Source of the DNA: Mesobacillus subterraneus
GTDB taxonomy: Bacteria; Bacillota; Bacilli; Bacillales; Cytobacillaceae
Assembly: GCF_000934845.1 (NCBI RefSeq)
Contig: NZ_JXIQ01000078.1
Coordinates: 1 to 64,000 of the forward strand
DNA: 64,000 bases
Direction of reading: 5' to 3'
Shown here one piece after another: positions 47,634 to 58,675 of this stretch. The notes below the pieces were generated by a model. It was not told the DNA's origin. It saw only the letters and a program-made list of their open reading frames with translations, and did not search any database. Position 1 is the first letter of the stretch; each line of letters starts with the position of its first letter. The translations under genes were made by a program, and so were the position numbers.

Positions 47634-47750
47634 TCTTGATCAAACTCCTTTCCAATGTCCGTTATAGGATTAACTATTTTGATTTTATTATGTATCCGTT
47701 TTGCGCTATAATTGGAAAATGGAACAAGCCATAACAAAGGAGAGCCAGAA

Positions 47751-48515
47751 TTGAAGTACATTCAATCTGATAAAAATCCGCAAGTCAAACAATGGAAGAA
47801 GTTAAAGACGAGAAAAGAACGCGATAAATCCGGAATGTTTCTTGTTGAAGGCATTCATTTAGTAGAAGAAGCACTTACAAAAAAAGAAGATGTAGAAGAA
47901 ATCATTTTAAGCGAAAAAACGGAATTACCGCCCGGCATGGATTACGGTTCGATCTCTGTAACGGTTGTGACCGATGATATCAGCCTCCAGCTTGCCGATA
48001 CCGAAACTACTCAAGGCATTTTTGCTGTTTGTCGCCAGTCAAAACAGAATATTGCCAATGGAAGGACCTTTCTGCTGATTGATGCTGTACAGGATCCAGG
48101 AAATTTAGGCACGATGATCCGGACAGCTGATGCAGCCGGGATGGATGCTGTAATAGTCGGCAAAGGCAGCGTCGATCTGTTTAACCCGAAGGTGCTGCGT
48201 TCAGCCCAGGGCAGTCACTTCCACTTGCCGGTTTTAAACGGCGATCTTCATGAGTGGATTACAAAACTACAAACCGACAACATCCCTGTTTATGGGACGT
48301 CACTTGAAAATGGGGTGATTTTTACAGAGGCTGAAAGCAAGGAGTCCTTTGCACTGCTGGTGGGGAATGAAGGAAGCGGAGTAAACAAGGAGCTGCTGGC
48401 AAAAACAACACAAAACCTTTATATCCCGATATACGGCAAGAGTGAATCCCTGAATGTCGCTGTCGCCGCAGGTATTTTGCTCTATTATTTAAAAATAGGC
48501 TCTAAAACCATTTGA
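47751..48515 (+). CDS. ysgA: SpoU/TrmH-family RNA methyltransferase
   Basis: A 254-aa SPOUT methyltransferase, probably 2'-O-methylating 23S rRNA. An N-terminal substrate-binding domain (IQSDKNPQVKQWKKLKTR, MFLVEGIHLVEEAL) precedes the knotted domain with motifs DPGNLGTMIRTADAAG, LLVGNEGSG and LYIPIYGKSESLNVAVAAG. The start is TTG at 47751, seven bases after AAAGGAGA. It stands before pheST, as in B. subtilis. Confidence 0.93.
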   Translation: MKYIQSDKNPQVKQWKKLKTRKERDKSGMFLVEGIHLVEEALTKKEDVEEIILSEKTELPPGMDYGSISVTVVTDDISLQLADTETTQGIFAVCRQSKQNIANGRTFLLIDAVQDPGNLGTMIRTADAAGMDAVIVGKGSVDLFNPKVLRSAQGSHFHLPVLNGDLHEWITKLQTDNIPVYGTSLENGVIFTEAESKESFALLVGNEGSGVNKELLAKTTQNLYIPIYGKSESLNVAVAAGILLYYLKIGSKTI

Positions 48516-48540
48516 TACTGCGCCAAGATTATAATATAAT
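48512..48540 (+). promoter_or_regulatory. Sigma-A promoter of pheST
   Basis: TTGATA (48512-48517) and TATAAT (48535-48540) are 17 bases apart; the -35 box overlaps the ysgA stop codon. Confidence 0.8.
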
Positions 48541-48546
48541 AAACAG

Positions 48547-48827
48547 CAAACTTACTATTTTAAAAACGATGACGGAGAAAAGTAGCTTGAAGATGGCCAT
48601 TCAGGGAGAAAATGCCAATGACTGAAAGCATTTTTATGGAACAGACGAGCGAAGTTCACCTCCAGAGTTGGCATCGGGACCGCTTTTACAGAAGCGTAAA
48701 GATGCATCGGCACAAGCCGTTATCCTAATGAAGCGAACACGTGATACATAATTGTATTATCTGTTAAAAAGGGTGGTACCGCGATAACCTTAACCTCGTC
48801 CCTTTATATGGGATGAGGTCTTTTTGT
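48547..48827 (+). promoter_or_regulatory. T-box leader of pheST
   Basis: The T-box core AAGGGTGGTACCGCG (48769-48783) is followed by the terminator ACCTCGTCCC (48793-48802) with GGGATGAGGT (48810-48819) and five T. Stem I begins near CGATGACGGAG (48567). The triplet TTC at 48655-48657, in GCGAAGTTCACC, sits in the specifier position, matching phenylalanine. It fills the gene-free gap between ysgA and pheS. Confidence 0.95.
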
Positions 48828-48861
48828 GTTCAAAAATGAAAAATAAGAAGGAGGATTCACC

Positions 48862-49899
48862 ATGCAGGATCGTTTAAAAGAACTGCAGATAGAGGCGCTA
48901 GAAAAAGTAGCTGCTGCAGCTGACCTGAAAGAATTGAATGATATTCGCGTTTCCTATCTTGGGAAAAAGGGTCCAATCACAGAAGTTTTGAAAGGAATGG
49001 GCAAGCTATCGGCTGAAGAACGGCCGAAAATGGGTGCCTTGGCTAACGAAGTCCGCGATGCAATTTCTGGTCAAATGGAAGGAAAGCAAAAGGAGCTAGA
49101 GGAAGCAGCCGTGCAAAAGCAATTGGCAGCCGAAGAAATGGATGTGACGCTCCCTGGCAGACCTGTCAAAATGGGCAGTCATCACCCACTGACAAGCATC
49201 ATCGAAGAAATCGAAGATCTTTTCATCGGCATGGGCTATACGGTCGAAGAAGGCCCGGAAGTGGAAAAAGATTACTATAACTTTGAAGCGCTGAATCTTC
49301 CAAAGGGGCATCCGGCACGGGATATGCAGGATTCCTTCTATATCACTGAAGAAACATTGTTGCGCACACATACATCTCCTGTGCAAGCACGGACGATGGA
49401 AAAGCACCAGGGCAAAGGGCCTGTTAAAATCATCTGCCCGGGCAAGGTTTATCGCCGTGATAACGACGATGCGACCCACTCCCATCAGTTCATGCAGATT
49501 GAAGGGCTTGTTGTTGATGAAAATATAAGGATGAGTGACCTGAAAGGAACGCTTGAAGTTTTTGCAAAGAAACTGTTCGGCGAAGACCGCGAAATTCGTC
49601 TGCGCCCAAGCTTCTTCCCATTCACGGAGCCATCCGTCGAAATGGATATTTCCTGCAAAATTTGCGGAGGATCCGGCTGCAGCGTATGTAAGGGAACAGG
49701 CTGGATTGAAATTCTTGGTGCAGGAATGGTTCACCCGAACGTCCTGGAAATGGCAGGTTATGATTCAAAGAAATACACTGGCTTTGCTTTTGGCATGGGG
49801 CCAGAGCGGATTGCGATGCTCAAGTATGGAGTCGATGACATCCGTCATTTCTATACGAATGATGTCCGTTTTTTGAAGCAATTTTCAGTTGAAGAATAA
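48862..49899 (+). CDS. pheS: Phenylalanyl-tRNA synthetase alpha subunit
   Basis: Catalytic subunit of the (alpha beta)2 enzyme, 345 aa. An N-terminal coiled coil (about 1-90) precedes the class II core: motif 1 [13 protein letters not shown], motif 2 region [20 protein letters not shown], and motif 3 [35 protein letters not shown] cysteine cluster is normal for Firmicute PheS. It lies 19 bases before pheT. Confidence 0.97.
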   Translation: MQDRLKELQIEALEKVAAAADLKELNDIRVSYLGKKGPITEVLKGMGKLSAEERPKMGALANEVRDAISGQMEGKQKELEEAAVQKQLAAEEMDVTLPGRPVKMGSHHPLTSIIEEIEDLFIGMGYTVEEGPEVEKDYYNFEALNLPKGHPARDMQDSFYITEETLLRTHTSPVQARTMEKHQGKGPVKIICPGKVYRRDNDDATHSHQFMQIEGLVVDENIRMSDLKGTLEVFAKKLFGEDREIRLRPSFFPFTEPSVEMDISCKICGGSGCSVCKGTGWIEILGAGMVHPNVLEMAGYDSKKYTGFAFGMGPERIAMLKYGVDDIRHFYTNDVRFLKQFSVEE

Positions 49900-49918
49900 G
49901 GAGTAGGAGGGAAAAACC

Positions 49919-52333
49919 ATGTTGGTATCGTATAAATGGCTGCAGGAATATATCGATTTGGCCGGCATATCTGCTGAAGAGCTTGCTGAAAAGATTACGA
50001 AGAGCGGCATTGAAGTAGAAGGCGTAGAAAAATTGAATGAAGGTTTGAAGGGTGTCGTTGTCGGACATGTGCTGGAATGCGAAAAGCATCCCAACGCTGA
50101 AAAACTGAACAAGACACTCGTTGACATTGGCAGCGGTGAACCTGTCCAGATCATTTGCGGCGCGCCGAATGTTGGCAAAGGCCAAAAGGTTGCGGTTGCG
50201 ACGGTAGGGGCTGTACTGCCTGGAAACTTCAAAATCAAAAAAGCGAAACTTCGCGGCGAAGAATCAAATGGGATGATTTGTTCCCTACAGGAATTGGGGA
50301 TCGAAGGCAAGCTGGCTCCCAAAGAATATGCTGAAGGTATCTATAATTTCTCATCGGATACGGAAGTCGGCCAAGATGCGCTTGAGGTCCTAAACAGGGA
50401 TGATGTAATCCTTGAGCTTGGCCTGACGCCAAACCGGGCAGATGCGATGAGCATGCTTGGAGTTGCCTATGAAGTAGGAGCAATTCTCGGCAAAGAGGTG
50501 AAAATTCCAAATCCGCAGCCGAAAACTTCTTCTGAACAGGCGAGCGACTATATCAAAGTAACGGTTGAAGCAAAAGAAGACAATCCATTGTATGTTGCAA
50601 AGATCATTAAGAATGTAAAAATCGGTCCATCACCAGTATGGCTGCAAACAAGATTGATGTCTGCCGGTATCCGTCCGCATAATAACGTAGTGGATGTTAC
50701 CAATTTTATTTTATTGGAGTATGGTCAGCCGCTTCATGCGTTCGATTACGATAAGCTAGGGTCTAAAGAGATTCTTGTCCGCCGAGCTGGGAATGGCGAA
50801 GTGATTGAAACACTTGATGATGTGAAACGGACTTTGACTCCGGATCACCTGGTGATTACGAACGGAACAGAGCCTGTGGCACTTGCGGGTGTCATGGGCG
50901 GAGCGAATTCTGAAGTCAGCAGCGATACGACGACCATACTGCTTGAGTCTGCTTATTTTACTGGCGGAGCAATCAGAAAGGCTTCCAAAGACCATGGTTT
51001 GCGAAGCGAAGCAAGCTCACGCTATGAAAAAGGCGTCGATCCTGAAAGAGTTCGTCCAGCAGCAGAACGCGCCGTCGAATTGATGGTCGAACTAGCGGGC
51101 GGAGAAGTGCTTGGCGGTATTGTCGAAGCGGATGCTCTAGATGTGAAGCCGGCAGTTGTTTCCACAACGCTTGGAAAAATCAATAAAATTTTAGGTACAA
51201 CACTGGAAATGAACGAGGTTAAGGACATTTTTGCCCGTCTGAAGTTTGCTACATCCGTCGACAACGAGACGATTACCGTTACTGTACCTACACGCCGTGG
51301 GGACATCACAATAGAAGAAGATTTGATCGAAGAAGTTGGCCGCCTGTATGGCTATGATAACCTGCCAACGACTCTTCCTGAAGGACCGTCCACACCGGGA
51401 CATCTTTCAAATTACCAGAAAAAGCGCCGTCTCGTCCGTCATTTTATGGAAGGAGCCGGACTTTTCCAGGCTGTAACTTATTCTCTGACTAGCGCTGAAA
51501 AAGCCACACAATATGCTTTGGAGAAATACGAGCCAGTGGAATTGGCGATGCCGATGAGCGAGGACCGCAGCCATCTGCGTCTGAGCATCGTTCCTGAACT
51601 ACTGGAAGTGCTCAAATACAATAATGCCCGCCAGAACGACAGTGTCGCTGTTTATGAAACAGGAGCCGTCTTCCTGAAGAACAGCGATGGGGAACTTCCG
51701 GAAGAACGGGAGCACCTTGCTGCCGCAATTACCGGCTTATGGGAAAGCCATCCATGGCAGGGTGAAAAAAAGGCTGTTGATTTCTTCGTTCTAAAAGGAA
51801 TCGTGGAAGGCTTGTTTGCCAAGCTTGGCCTTGAAAGCCAGCTTGGATTCCAGAAGGCGGAGCTTGATGGATTGCATCCTGGACGCACGGCTGAAATTTT
51901 CCTGAATGGCGATGTGATCGGCTTTATCGGCCAGGTTCACCCAACCATGCAAAAAACGCTTGACTTGAAAGAGACATATGTATTCGAGTTATCACTAAAA
52001 TCATTATTGGAAGCAGAAACAGCACCATTACAGTACACAGCAATCCCGCGCTTCCCGTCGATCACAAGGGATATTGCACTTGTTGTTGACAAGAAAAAAG
52101 CTGCTGGCGACCTGGAGAAGATCATCTCCGAAGCAGGTGGATCTTTGTTGAAGGAAGTGAGTGTTTTCGATCTTTACGAAGGCGAAAAAATGGAGCATGA
52201 CAAGAAATCACTTGCATTCTCGTTGAAATACTTCGATCCAGAGAAAACCTTAACAGACGAAGACATTGCAAAAGTTCATAATAAAGTCCTTGCTAAACTT
52301 GAAGAAAAAGCTGGAGCAGTTTTAAGAGGATAA
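49919..52333 (+). CDS. pheT: Phenylalanyl-tRNA synthetase beta subunit
   Basis: Structural and editing subunit, 804 aa. Domains in order: an N-terminal tRNA-binding EMAP/OB domain (about 40-150, [20 protein letters not shown]), B3/B4 editing domain (about 210-390), B5 (about 405-475), a degenerate catalytic-like domain, and the C-terminal ferredoxin-like anticodon-binding domain (about 710-804, [15 protein letters not shown]). GGAGTAGGAGGG precedes the ATG. Confidence 0.97.
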   Translation: MLVSYKWLQEYIDLAGISAEELAEKITKSGIEVEGVEKLNEGLKGVVVGHVLECEKHPNAEKLNKTLVDIGSGEPVQIICGAPNVGKGQKVAVATVGAVLPGNFKIKKAKLRGEESNGMICSLQELGIEGKLAPKEYAEGIYNFSSDTEVGQDALEVLNRDDVILELGLTPNRADAMSMLGVAYEVGAILGKEVKIPNPQPKTSSEQASDYIKVTVEAKEDNPLYVAKIIKNVKIGPSPVWLQTRLMSAGIRPHNNVVDVTNFILLEYGQPLHAFDYDKLGSKEILVRRAGNGEVIETLDDVKRTLTPDHLVITNGTEPVALAGVMGGANSEVSSDTTTILLESAYFTGGAIRKASKDHGLRSEASSRYEKGVDPERVRPAAERAVELMVELAGGEVLGGIVEADALDVKPAVVSTTLGKINKILGTTLEMNEVKDIFARLKFATSVDNETITVTVPTRRGDITIEEDLIEEVGRLYGYDNLPTTLPEGPSTPGHLSNYQKKRRLVRHFMEGAGLFQAVTYSLTSAEKATQYALEKYEPVELAMPMSEDRSHLRLSIVPELLEVLKYNNARQNDSVAVYETGAVFLKNSDGELPEEREHLAAAITGLWESHPWQGEKKAVDFFVLKGIVEGLFAKLGLESQLGFQKAELDGLHPGRTAEIFLNGDVIGFIGQVHPTMQKTLDLKETYVFELSLKSLLEAETAPLQYTAIPRFPSITRDIALVVDKKKAAGDLEKIISEAGGSLLKEVSVFDLYEGEKMEHDKKSLAFSLKYFDPEKTLTDEDIAKVHNKVLAKLEEKAGAVLRG

Positions 52334-52338
52334 ACAGG

Positions 52339-52366
52339 AAAAGGCAGCCCCCGGGCTGCCTTTTTT
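52339..52366 (+). terminator. Terminator of pheST
   Basis: AAAAGGCAGCCC and GGGCTGCCTTTT form a 12-base stem with two-base loop and a T run. Confidence 0.9.
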
Positions 52367-52379
52367 GTTTATCCATTCT

Positions 52380-52460
52380 GCGATTCCGCGAATTAGTGCC
52401 ACAATTCCTCGAAAATCACGGACATTCCCGCGAAAATCCCCCACAATTCCGCGAACTGGA
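52380..52460. repeat. Second 21-bp-period tandem array
   Basis: CGA landmarks occur at 52389, 52410, 52431 and 52452, exactly 21 bases apart, within units like CGAAAATCACGGACATTCC. The minus frame reads as heptads RGIVGDF, RGNVRDF, RGIVALI, RGIAEWI, the same [RG][EG]I[IV]xx[FIL] pattern as the array at 47214. It lies between convergent pheT and rnhC, directly after the pheST terminator. Confidence 0.7.
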
Positions 52461-52484
52461 AAAACCAGCGCATTTTCCCCAATG

Positions 52485-53414
52485 CTACACGCGGGCGATC
52501 TTCTTCGCTTTTTCAGTATTGGCAAAATGAAGCTTGACGTATTCAGGCAGTATTTCCACACCTTTTTCGATTATCAACCTGGCCGCCGCCTTATCAACAG
52601 CAGGTCCTGCACCTTTCGGAATCGTGAATCCTGCACGTTTGCTGAGGTTTTCGAAATGGCGGACAAACGCATAGCGGGCAATGATCGATGCTGCGGCAAC
52701 ACCGAGATGGATTCCTTCTGCTTTTGTACTGAATAGGACATTGTCACGGATGATCTTCTTTTGTCCTTTCAAATGGGCAAAGTAGATAGCTTCTTTTGCA
52801 AATTCATCAATTAAAATCGCTTCTGGTTTTTCCGGAGCGATTTTTTCAAGCATATGGCCGATTGCCTGATTATGCAGCAGCGCCTTCAGCTTTCCCTGGG
52901 ACATGCCCTTCATTTGCATCTCGTTATATTTTTCATTATGTAAGGTCATCAGGCTGTAAGGCAAAAAGGGAACAAGCTGTTTGGCAATCTCGATGATTTT
53001 ATCATCTTTGAGATTTTTAGAATCCTGGACACCGAGCTCTTTTAGCACAGGGATATCCTGCCTTCTAACATAGGCGGCAACGACCGTGATCGGACCGAAA
53101 TAGTCTCCGGTTCCAACTTCATCGGAACCGATGATTGACATTTCTGCAATATTCTTCGGTAAGTGGGCCCCTGGCACAGACGCTGGGCTCTTTTTGGCGG
53201 AAGCAGCTGTAGCCGCGCCCCACTTTGCTGCTTCATTCTCTCCGTCTTTTCCCTGGAACAACACTTTCCCTGATTGATAGGCAGTTATCGCACAGGAAGG
53301 TGTTTTTGCGGCAAAAACACTGCCAGGCGGAAGCTTCTCAATCAGAAACTTGCTGTAATACTCCTTCATCTTTCTGATTTCTTCCGGACTTTTCTGTAGG
53401 ACACTATTTCCCAT
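52485..53414 (-). CDS. rnhC: Ribonuclease HIII
   Basis: Degrades RNA in RNA-DNA hybrids. The 309-aa protein has the RNase HIII N-terminal TBP-like domain (about 1-85) and a type 2 RNase H domain with GSDEVGTGDYFGP (Asp98, Glu99), IDEFA and the late ASIIARYAF. The ATG at 53414 follows AAGGGAGTGGAG; the frame opens 14 codons earlier. It is divergent from zapA. Confidence 0.95.
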   Translation of the reverse strand: MGNSVLQKSPEEIRKMKEYYSKFLIEKLPPGSVFAAKTPSCAITAYQSGKVLFQGKDGENEAAKWGAATAASAKKSPASVPGAHLPKNIAEMSIIGSDEVGTGDYFGPITVVAAYVRRQDIPVLKELGVQDSKNLKDDKIIEIAKQLVPFLPYSLMTLHNEKYNEMQMKGMSQGKLKALLHNQAIGHMLEKIAPEKPEAILIDEFAKEAIYFAHLKGQKKIIRDNVLFSTKAEGIHLGVAAASIIARYAFVRHFENLSKRAGFTIPKGAGPAVDKAAARLIIEKGVEILPEYVKLHFANTEKAKKIARV

Positions 53415-53520
53415 CGTGCTCCACTCCCTTGATAAAGTTATGAATCGGATAGCCAACTACTTCCCAGCTTTTTACGTTCATGTTATAGTATAAAATAGGA
53501 TTCTTATGAAGGGGGCAAAA

Positions 53521-53784
53521 ATGTTGTCAGACACACAAAAAAATCGGTCGACTGTCGATATATATGGACAGCAGTATACTATAGTCGGCATAGAAAGCAC
53601 CAGCCATATCCGGCTCATTGCCTCGATGGTAGATGATAAAATGCGGGAAATTGGTTCAGCGAATCCGTCACTTGATACTAGTAAATTGGCTGTGTTAACA
53701 GCAGTGAACGCTGTTAATGATTACATAAAAATGAAAGATCGTATGGAAGCGCTCGAAGCGGAAATTAAAAGGTTAAAGGACTGA
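53521..53784 (+). CDS. zapA: Cell division protein ZapA
   Basis: An 87-aa FtsZ-ring stabiliser. The conserved ZapA start [24 protein letters not shown] is seen in part ([12 protein letters not shown]), followed by MVDDKMREI and a C-terminal coiled coil (about 55-87). The ATG at 53521 has AAGGGGG five bases upstream; the earlier ATG at 53506 overlaps that site. It is followed by yshB after seven bases. Confidence 0.95.
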   Translation: MLSDTQKNRSTVDIYGQQYTIVGIESTSHIRLIASMVDDKMREIGSANPSLDTSKLAVLTAVNAVNDYIKMKDRMEALEAEIKRLKD

Positions 53785-53791
53785 ATAATGC

Positions 53792-54334
53792 ATGCTTGAT
53801 CTCGCCGTTTTGGCTATATTGGTCATGGGATTTATGGTAGGACTGAAAAGGGGCTTTATCCTGCAAACCATCCACTTGGCCGGTTTTATCGCAGCTTTCG
53901 TTGTTGCGTATGTTTATTATGAGCAGCTTGCTCCCAAGCTGACGTTATGGATTCCGTATCCAAATCTCGACAGCAATTCTACATTCAAATTTTTATTGGA
54001 GAATACAAATTTAGAAGATGCTTATTACCGGGCCATTGCGTTCGCAATCATCTTCTTCGCTGTGAAAATACTGCTTCAAATCATCGGCTCGATGCTTGAT
54101 TTTGTCGCACATCTGCCGATTCTGAAGCAGCTGAATGTGTGGGCAGGAGGAATCCTTGGTTTTATAGAAGTGTACCTGCTGCTGTTTATCATTCTCTACA
54201 TTGCGGCACTGCTGCCGATCCCGGCGATCCAGGGACCTTTAAACGATTCCATTCTAGCCGAGAACATCATTAAAAATACTCCAGTATTTTCCCAACAAAT
54301 CAAACAACTTTGGATTGAATACAAGGCTGCATAA
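53792..54334 (+). CDS. yshB: CvpA family membrane protein YshB
   Basis: A 180-aa membrane protein of the CvpA/colicin V production family with about four helices (2-17, 25-45, 80-100, 118-145). LDLAVLAILVMGFMVGLKRG is the usual family start. Its role in Bacillus is unclear. It lies seven bases after zapA, so the two are probably one transcript, closed by a hairpin. Confidence 0.92.
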   Translation: MLDLAVLAILVMGFMVGLKRGFILQTIHLAGFIAAFVVAYVYYEQLAPKLTLWIPYPNLDSNSTFKFLLENTNLEDAYYRAIAFAIIFFAVKILLQIIGSMLDFVAHLPILKQLNVWAGGILGFIEVYLLLFIILYIAALLPIPAIQGPLNDSILAENIIKNTPVFSQQIKQLWIEYKAA

Positions 54335-54361
54335 CTTCTCTTTTGCGGAGAAGTTTTTTTT
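54333..54361 (+). terminator. Terminator of zapA-yshB
   Basis: AACTTCTC and GAGAAGTT form an eight-base stem followed by seven T residues; the stem begins at the yshB stop codon. Confidence 0.8.
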
Positions 54362-54478
54362 ATCCGGCGAAAAAGTGTCATTTAATTTCACAGTGGAGCT
54401 GGTTTTCTATAAAATAGAGACAATGGCCAAGACAGGATTGTAAAACTGGTTCAGAAATGGAAAAGGCAGGTGGAATTT

Positions 54479-56200
54479 GTGTCTGTTAATAAAAAAGATA
54501 TCGTTCGATTGCTTGAAACGATTGCTATCTATATGGAATTAAAAGGGGAGAATCCATTTAAGGTATCCGCATTTCGCAAGGCTGCTGCTGCTCTTGAAGG
54601 GGATGAACGCAGCATGTCGGAAATGGGAGACCCTACTGAACTCAAAGGTATTGGAAAAGGTACTGCAGCAGTCATCCTGGAATTCATGGAAACAGGTCAG
54701 TCGACCGAGTTAAAGGAATTGCAGGAAGAAGTGCCAAGCGGCCTCATCCCACTTTTGCAGCTGCCTGGTATGGGAGGCAAAAAGATTGCCAAGCTGTATA
54801 AAGAGCTCGGTGTAGAAAGTGTCCATGATCTGGAGGAAGCTGCCATGGCAAGAAAGATTCGTGATCTCGCTGGTTTTGGCAAAAAATCAGAAGAAAAAAT
54901 TCTTGCAGCGATTGAAAACTTTGGCACAAGACCGGAAAGGCTTCCGCTTGCCTACATGCTTCCAGTTGCTGAATTAATGGAATCCTATCTTCAAAAGATA
55001 GACAGTATTAAACAATTTTCAAGAGCCGGAAGCTTGCGAAGGATGAGGGAGACAATTAAGGATCTCGATTTTATCATCGCTTCCGCAAATCGTTCCGCAG
55101 TGAAGGACGAATTGGTCAAACTCCCGAAAATCAAAGAAATCATTGCTTCAGGCGACACAAAAGTCTCTGTCACTCTCGCGCTTGACTACGATGTGAATGT
55201 GGATTTTCGGCTTGTCGAACCAGAGGAATTTGCAACCGCACTCCATCATTTTACTGGGTCGAAGGAGCACAATGTGAGAATGAGGCAGCTTGCGAAGGAA
55301 AAGGGAGAGAAAATCAGCGAATATGGTGTGGAGAATGTAGAGACGGGTAAAGTCACCACTTTTAAGTCGGAAGAGGAATTTTATCAATATTTCGGCCTTC
55401 CGTTTATTCCGCCAGAATTACGAGAAGACGGCTCGGAGGTTGAGTTATACAATAAGGATTTGAAACTGATCACTCTTGACGCGATAAAGGGCGATCTTCA
55501 TATGCATTCAACATGGAGCGATGGCGGGCATTCAATGGAAGAAATGGCCAGGGAATGTATAGCAAAAGGCTATACATACATGGCTATCACCGACCATTCT
55601 CAATTCCTTAAGGTTGCGAACGGATTAACGCCTGAACGCTTGCGAAAACAAATAGAAGAAGTGAAAGAACTGAATAAGAAATTCGATGACTTCACGATTT
55701 TGACAGGTATCGAAATGGATATTTTACCGGATGGCACCCTGGACTTTGAAGATGAATTGCTCGCTGAGCTGGACTTGGTCATCGCATCGATTCATTCTTC
55801 GTTTTCACAGCCGACCGAAAAAATCATGACTCGGCTGAAGACAGCGTTGGAGAATGCACATGTTGATATCATCGCCCATCCAACGGGACGACTGATTGGC
55901 CGCAGAGAGGGATACTCGGTTGATATCGATATGCTGATCAAGCTTGCGAAGGAAACGAATACAGCGCTTGAACTGAATGCCAATCCTAACAGACTTGATC
56001 TAGCGGCGGAATATTTAAGAAAAGCTCAGGATGAGGGTGTGAAAATTGTCATTAATACAGACGCCCACAAAGTAGATACACTGGAACATATGGGAATTGG
56101 CGTAACGACCGCCAGAAAAGGCTGGATTCAGGAATCATCCGTCCTGAATGCTCTTGGGCTCGATGGATTGGTTGATTTCCTGCACGACCGTAATCAATAA
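54479..56200 (+). CDS. polX: Family X DNA polymerase/3'-5' exonuclease PolX
   Basis: Gap-filling repair polymerase, 573 aa. N-terminal helix-hairpin-helix 8-kDa region (LKGIGKGTAAVI, LPGMGGKKIAKLYKELG), a PolX palm with GSLRRMRETIKDLDFIIAS bearing the catalytic Asp pair, and a C-terminal PHP exonuclease domain (HMHSTWSDGGHS, AITDHS, GIEMDIL, NTDAHK). The start is GTG at 54479, five bases after AGGTGG. It lies before mutS2. Confidence 0.95.
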   Translation: MSVNKKDIVRLLETIAIYMELKGENPFKVSAFRKAAAALEGDERSMSEMGDPTELKGIGKGTAAVILEFMETGQSTELKELQEEVPSGLIPLLQLPGMGGKKIAKLYKELGVESVHDLEEAAMARKIRDLAGFGKKSEEKILAAIENFGTRPERLPLAYMLPVAELMESYLQKIDSIKQFSRAGSLRRMRETIKDLDFIIASANRSAVKDELVKLPKIKEIIASGDTKVSVTLALDYDVNVDFRLVEPEEFATALHHFTGSKEHNVRMRQLAKEKGEKISEYGVENVETGKVTTFKSEEEFYQYFGLPFIPPELREDGSEVELYNKDLKLITLDAIKGDLHMHSTWSDGGHSMEEMARECIAKGYTYMAITDHSQFLKVANGLTPERLRKQIEEVKELNKKFDDFTILTGIEMDILPDGTLDFEDELLAELDLVIASIHSSFSQPTEKIMTRLKTALENAHVDIIAHPTGRLIGRREGYSVDIDMLIKLAKETNTALELNANPNRLDLAAEYLRKAQDEGVKIVINTDAHKVDTLEHMGIGVTTARKGWIQESSVLNALGLDGLVDFLHDRNQ

Positions 56201-56235
56201 GGGGGTTCTTCGATTAAGAAGAAGGAGGAAATTTT

Positions 56236-58590
56236 GTGCAGCAACGAGTTTTGAAAACATTAGAATTTGATAAAATCAGGAACCAGCTGATGGAACATAC
56301 TTCATCCTCATTAGGGCGTGAAAAGGCAGTCGCTTTATTGCCATCGGTCGATTTTTCCGAGGTTTTTCGTTTGCAGGAAGAAACGGATGAAGCAGCAAAG
56401 GTTCTAAGACGAAAAGGAAATATCCCATTAGGCGGCATACACGATATCCGGCCTCATGTAAAAAGAGCTCAGATCGGCGGCATGCTTAGCTCGCACGAAC
56501 TGGTGCAGGTCGCAAGTACGGTGCATGCTAGTAGACAGATAAAGCGTTTCATCGAAGATCTTCAGGAATTGATCGAAGTGCCGATTTTGCTGAGCTACAC
56601 TGAAGGCATCGTCGTCCTTGCAAATCTGGAGGAATCGATCAGGAACGCAATCGATGAAGGCGGAGAAGTACTTGATGGTGCAAGTGAAGCGCTGAGGTCG
56701 CTGAGACAGCAAATACGCGCAAGGGAAGCAAGAGTACGTGAAAAATTAGAAAGCATGATTCGCTCATCCAATGCTTCAAAAATGCTATCGGATGCGATCA
56801 TCACTATCAGGAATGAACGATTTGTCATTCCCGTCAAACAGGAATACCGCTCCCATTACGGCGGCATCATCCATGACCAAAGTTCTTCCGGCCAGACACT
56901 GTTCATTGAGCCACAGTCGATTGTACAGTTGAATAATGAGCTTCAAACGATAAAAGTAAAAGAGCAGCAGGAAATAGAACGAATCCTGTCAGAGCTTTCT
57001 GCACTGACAGCCGAGCACCATGATGAACTACTGGTGATGGTAAGCATCATGGGTGAACTGGATTTTATGTTTGCCAAGGCTCGATACGGTAGCAAAATCA
57101 AGGGTTCGAAGCCAATCGTCAATGACGAAGGCCGCATCAACCTTTTTCAGGCAAGGCATCCGTTGATTTCCATAGAGGAGGTTGTCCCAAATAGTGTCAG
57201 TTTGGGGAGTGATTATACAACCATTGTCATTACAGGTCCGAATACAGGAGGGAAAACGGTTACGCTGAAAACAGTAGGGCTTTGTACGTTAATGGCCCAG
57301 GCTGGATTGCAGATCCCAGCGCTAGACGGGTCGGAGGTTGCTGTTTTTGGATCGGTATATGCGGACATTGGCGATGAACAGTCCATCGAGCAAAGCTTGA
57401 GTACTTTTTCGTCGCATATGGTCCATATCGTGGAAATCCTCGAGAAAGCGGACGATCACAGCCTTGTTCTTTTCGACGAACTTGGCGCAGGTACGGATCC
57501 ACAGGAAGGGGCAGCGCTGGCAATCGCTATTCTGGATGAAGTATACAAACGCGGGGCAAGGGTAATTGCGACAACGCATTACCCAGAGTTAAAAGCATAC
57601 GGATACAATCGTGAAGGAGTCACCAATGCGAGCGTCGAATTTGATGTCGAAACATTGAGTCCGACATATAAGCTTTTGATTGGTGTTCCGGGACGAAGCA
57701 ATGCATTTGAAATCTCCAAGAGACTCGGATTGAAGGACTCTGTCATTGATACAGCAAGATCGTATATCAGTGCTGACAGCAATGAGGTCGAAAATATGAT
57801 TGCTTCTCTTGAGTCGAGCCGCAAACAGGCGGAAACAGACAGAGAAGCAGCCCGCCAGCTGCTTAAGGATGCCGACAGCCTCCATAAGGATATGCAGAGG
57901 CAAATGTCGGAGTATCATCAGAAAAAAGAGGAACTTGCTGAGAAGGCAAAGGTGAAAGCAGCTTCCATTGTGGAAAAAGCGAAGGAAGAAGCAGAAGAAG
58001 TCATCCGTGAACTGCGAAAGCTAAGGCTGGAAAAAGGCGCGGAAATAAAAGAACATGAATTGATTGATGCAAAAAGACGCCTAAGCGAGGCCACACCTGA
58101 GCTCAATAAGGTGCGGAAGGGTAGCAAGGCGAAACCTGCCAAGCATGAATTTAAACCAGGAGACGAGGTCCATGTGCTGACATTTGGCCAAAAAGGCCAT
58201 TTAGTGGACCGTGTAAATGATAAAGAGTGGCAAGTCCAGATGGGCATTCTCAAAATGAAAGTGAAGGAAACCGATTTGGAATACGTCCATACTCCGAAGC
58301 CGGTAGAAACAAGGCCGATTGCTACCGTTAAAGGAAAGGAATTCCACGTAGGACTAGAGCTGGACCTTAGAGGGGAGCGCTATGAAGATGCGCTTATAAG
58401 GGTCGAAAAATACATCGACGATGCGCTATTAGCCGGTTATCCTCGCGTCAGCATCATCCATGGAAAAGGAACAGGAGCATTAAGGCAGGGGGTTCAGGAA
58501 TATCTGCGCGGCCACCGGTCTGTCAAAAAAATCCGTTTTGGGGAAGCTGGAGAAGGTGGAACAGGTGTAACTGTGGCAGAATTTCAATAG
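56236..58590 (+). CDS. mutS2: Endonuclease MutS2 / ribosome collision factor RqcU
   Basis: A MutS paralogue lacking mismatch-recognition domains, now known in B. subtilis to split stalled or collided ribosomes. The 784-aa protein has lever/clamp helices, an ABC ATPase with Walker A GPNTGGKT at 334-341 and the D-loop [12 protein letters not shown], a long coiled coil (about 515-625), a KOW-like segment and a C-terminal Smr domain (about 708-784, [23 protein letters not shown]). The start is GTG at 56236 with AAGGAGG upstream. Confidence 0.96.
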   Translation: MQQRVLKTLEFDKIRNQLMEHTSSSLGREKAVALLPSVDFSEVFRLQEETDEAAKVLRRKGNIPLGGIHDIRPHVKRAQIGGMLSSHELVQVASTVHASRQIKRFIEDLQELIEVPILLSYTEGIVVLANLEESIRNAIDEGGEVLDGASEALRSLRQQIRAREARVREKLESMIRSSNASKMLSDAIITIRNERFVIPVKQEYRSHYGGIIHDQSSSGQTLFIEPQSIVQLNNELQTIKVKEQQEIERILSELSALTAEHHDELLVMVSIMGELDFMFAKARYGSKIKGSKPIVNDEGRINLFQARHPLISIEEVVPNSVSLGSDYTTIVITGPNTGGKTVTLKTVGLCTLMAQAGLQIPALDGSEVAVFGSVYADIGDEQSIEQSLSTFSSHMVHIVEILEKADDHSLVLFDELGAGTDPQEGAALAIAILDEVYKRGARVIATTHYPELKAYGYNREGVTNASVEFDVETLSPTYKLLIGVPGRSNAFEISKRLGLKDSVIDTARSYISADSNEVENMIASLESSRKQAETDREAARQLLKDADSLHKDMQRQMSEYHQKKEELAEKAKVKAASIVEKAKEEAEEVIRELRKLRLEKGAEIKEHELIDAKRRLSEATPELNKVRKGSKAKPAKHEFKPGDEVHVLTFGQKGHLVDRVNDKEWQVQMGILKMKVKETDLEYVHTPKPVETRPIATVKGKEFHVGLELDLRGERYEDALIRVEKYIDDALLAGYPRVSIIHGKGTGALRQGVQEYLRGHRSVKKIRFGEAGEGGTGVTVAEFQ

Positions 58591-58675
58591 CGGATCGATA
58601 GCTGAAAAAATAGGAATCTTCGCCAAAAACCATTATAATAGCGATATTAGGAAAATATATTCAGGGAGATTGGAC

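Noticed and set aside
49096-49734. 212-codon antisense frame inside pheS
   Set aside because: A mirror of a confidently identified gene, without ribosome site or domain.
52322-52561. 79-codon minus-strand frame with RGIVGDF-like heptads
   Set aside because: It overlaps the rnhC 3' end and the pheST terminator and has no ribosome site; it reflects the repeat, not a gene.
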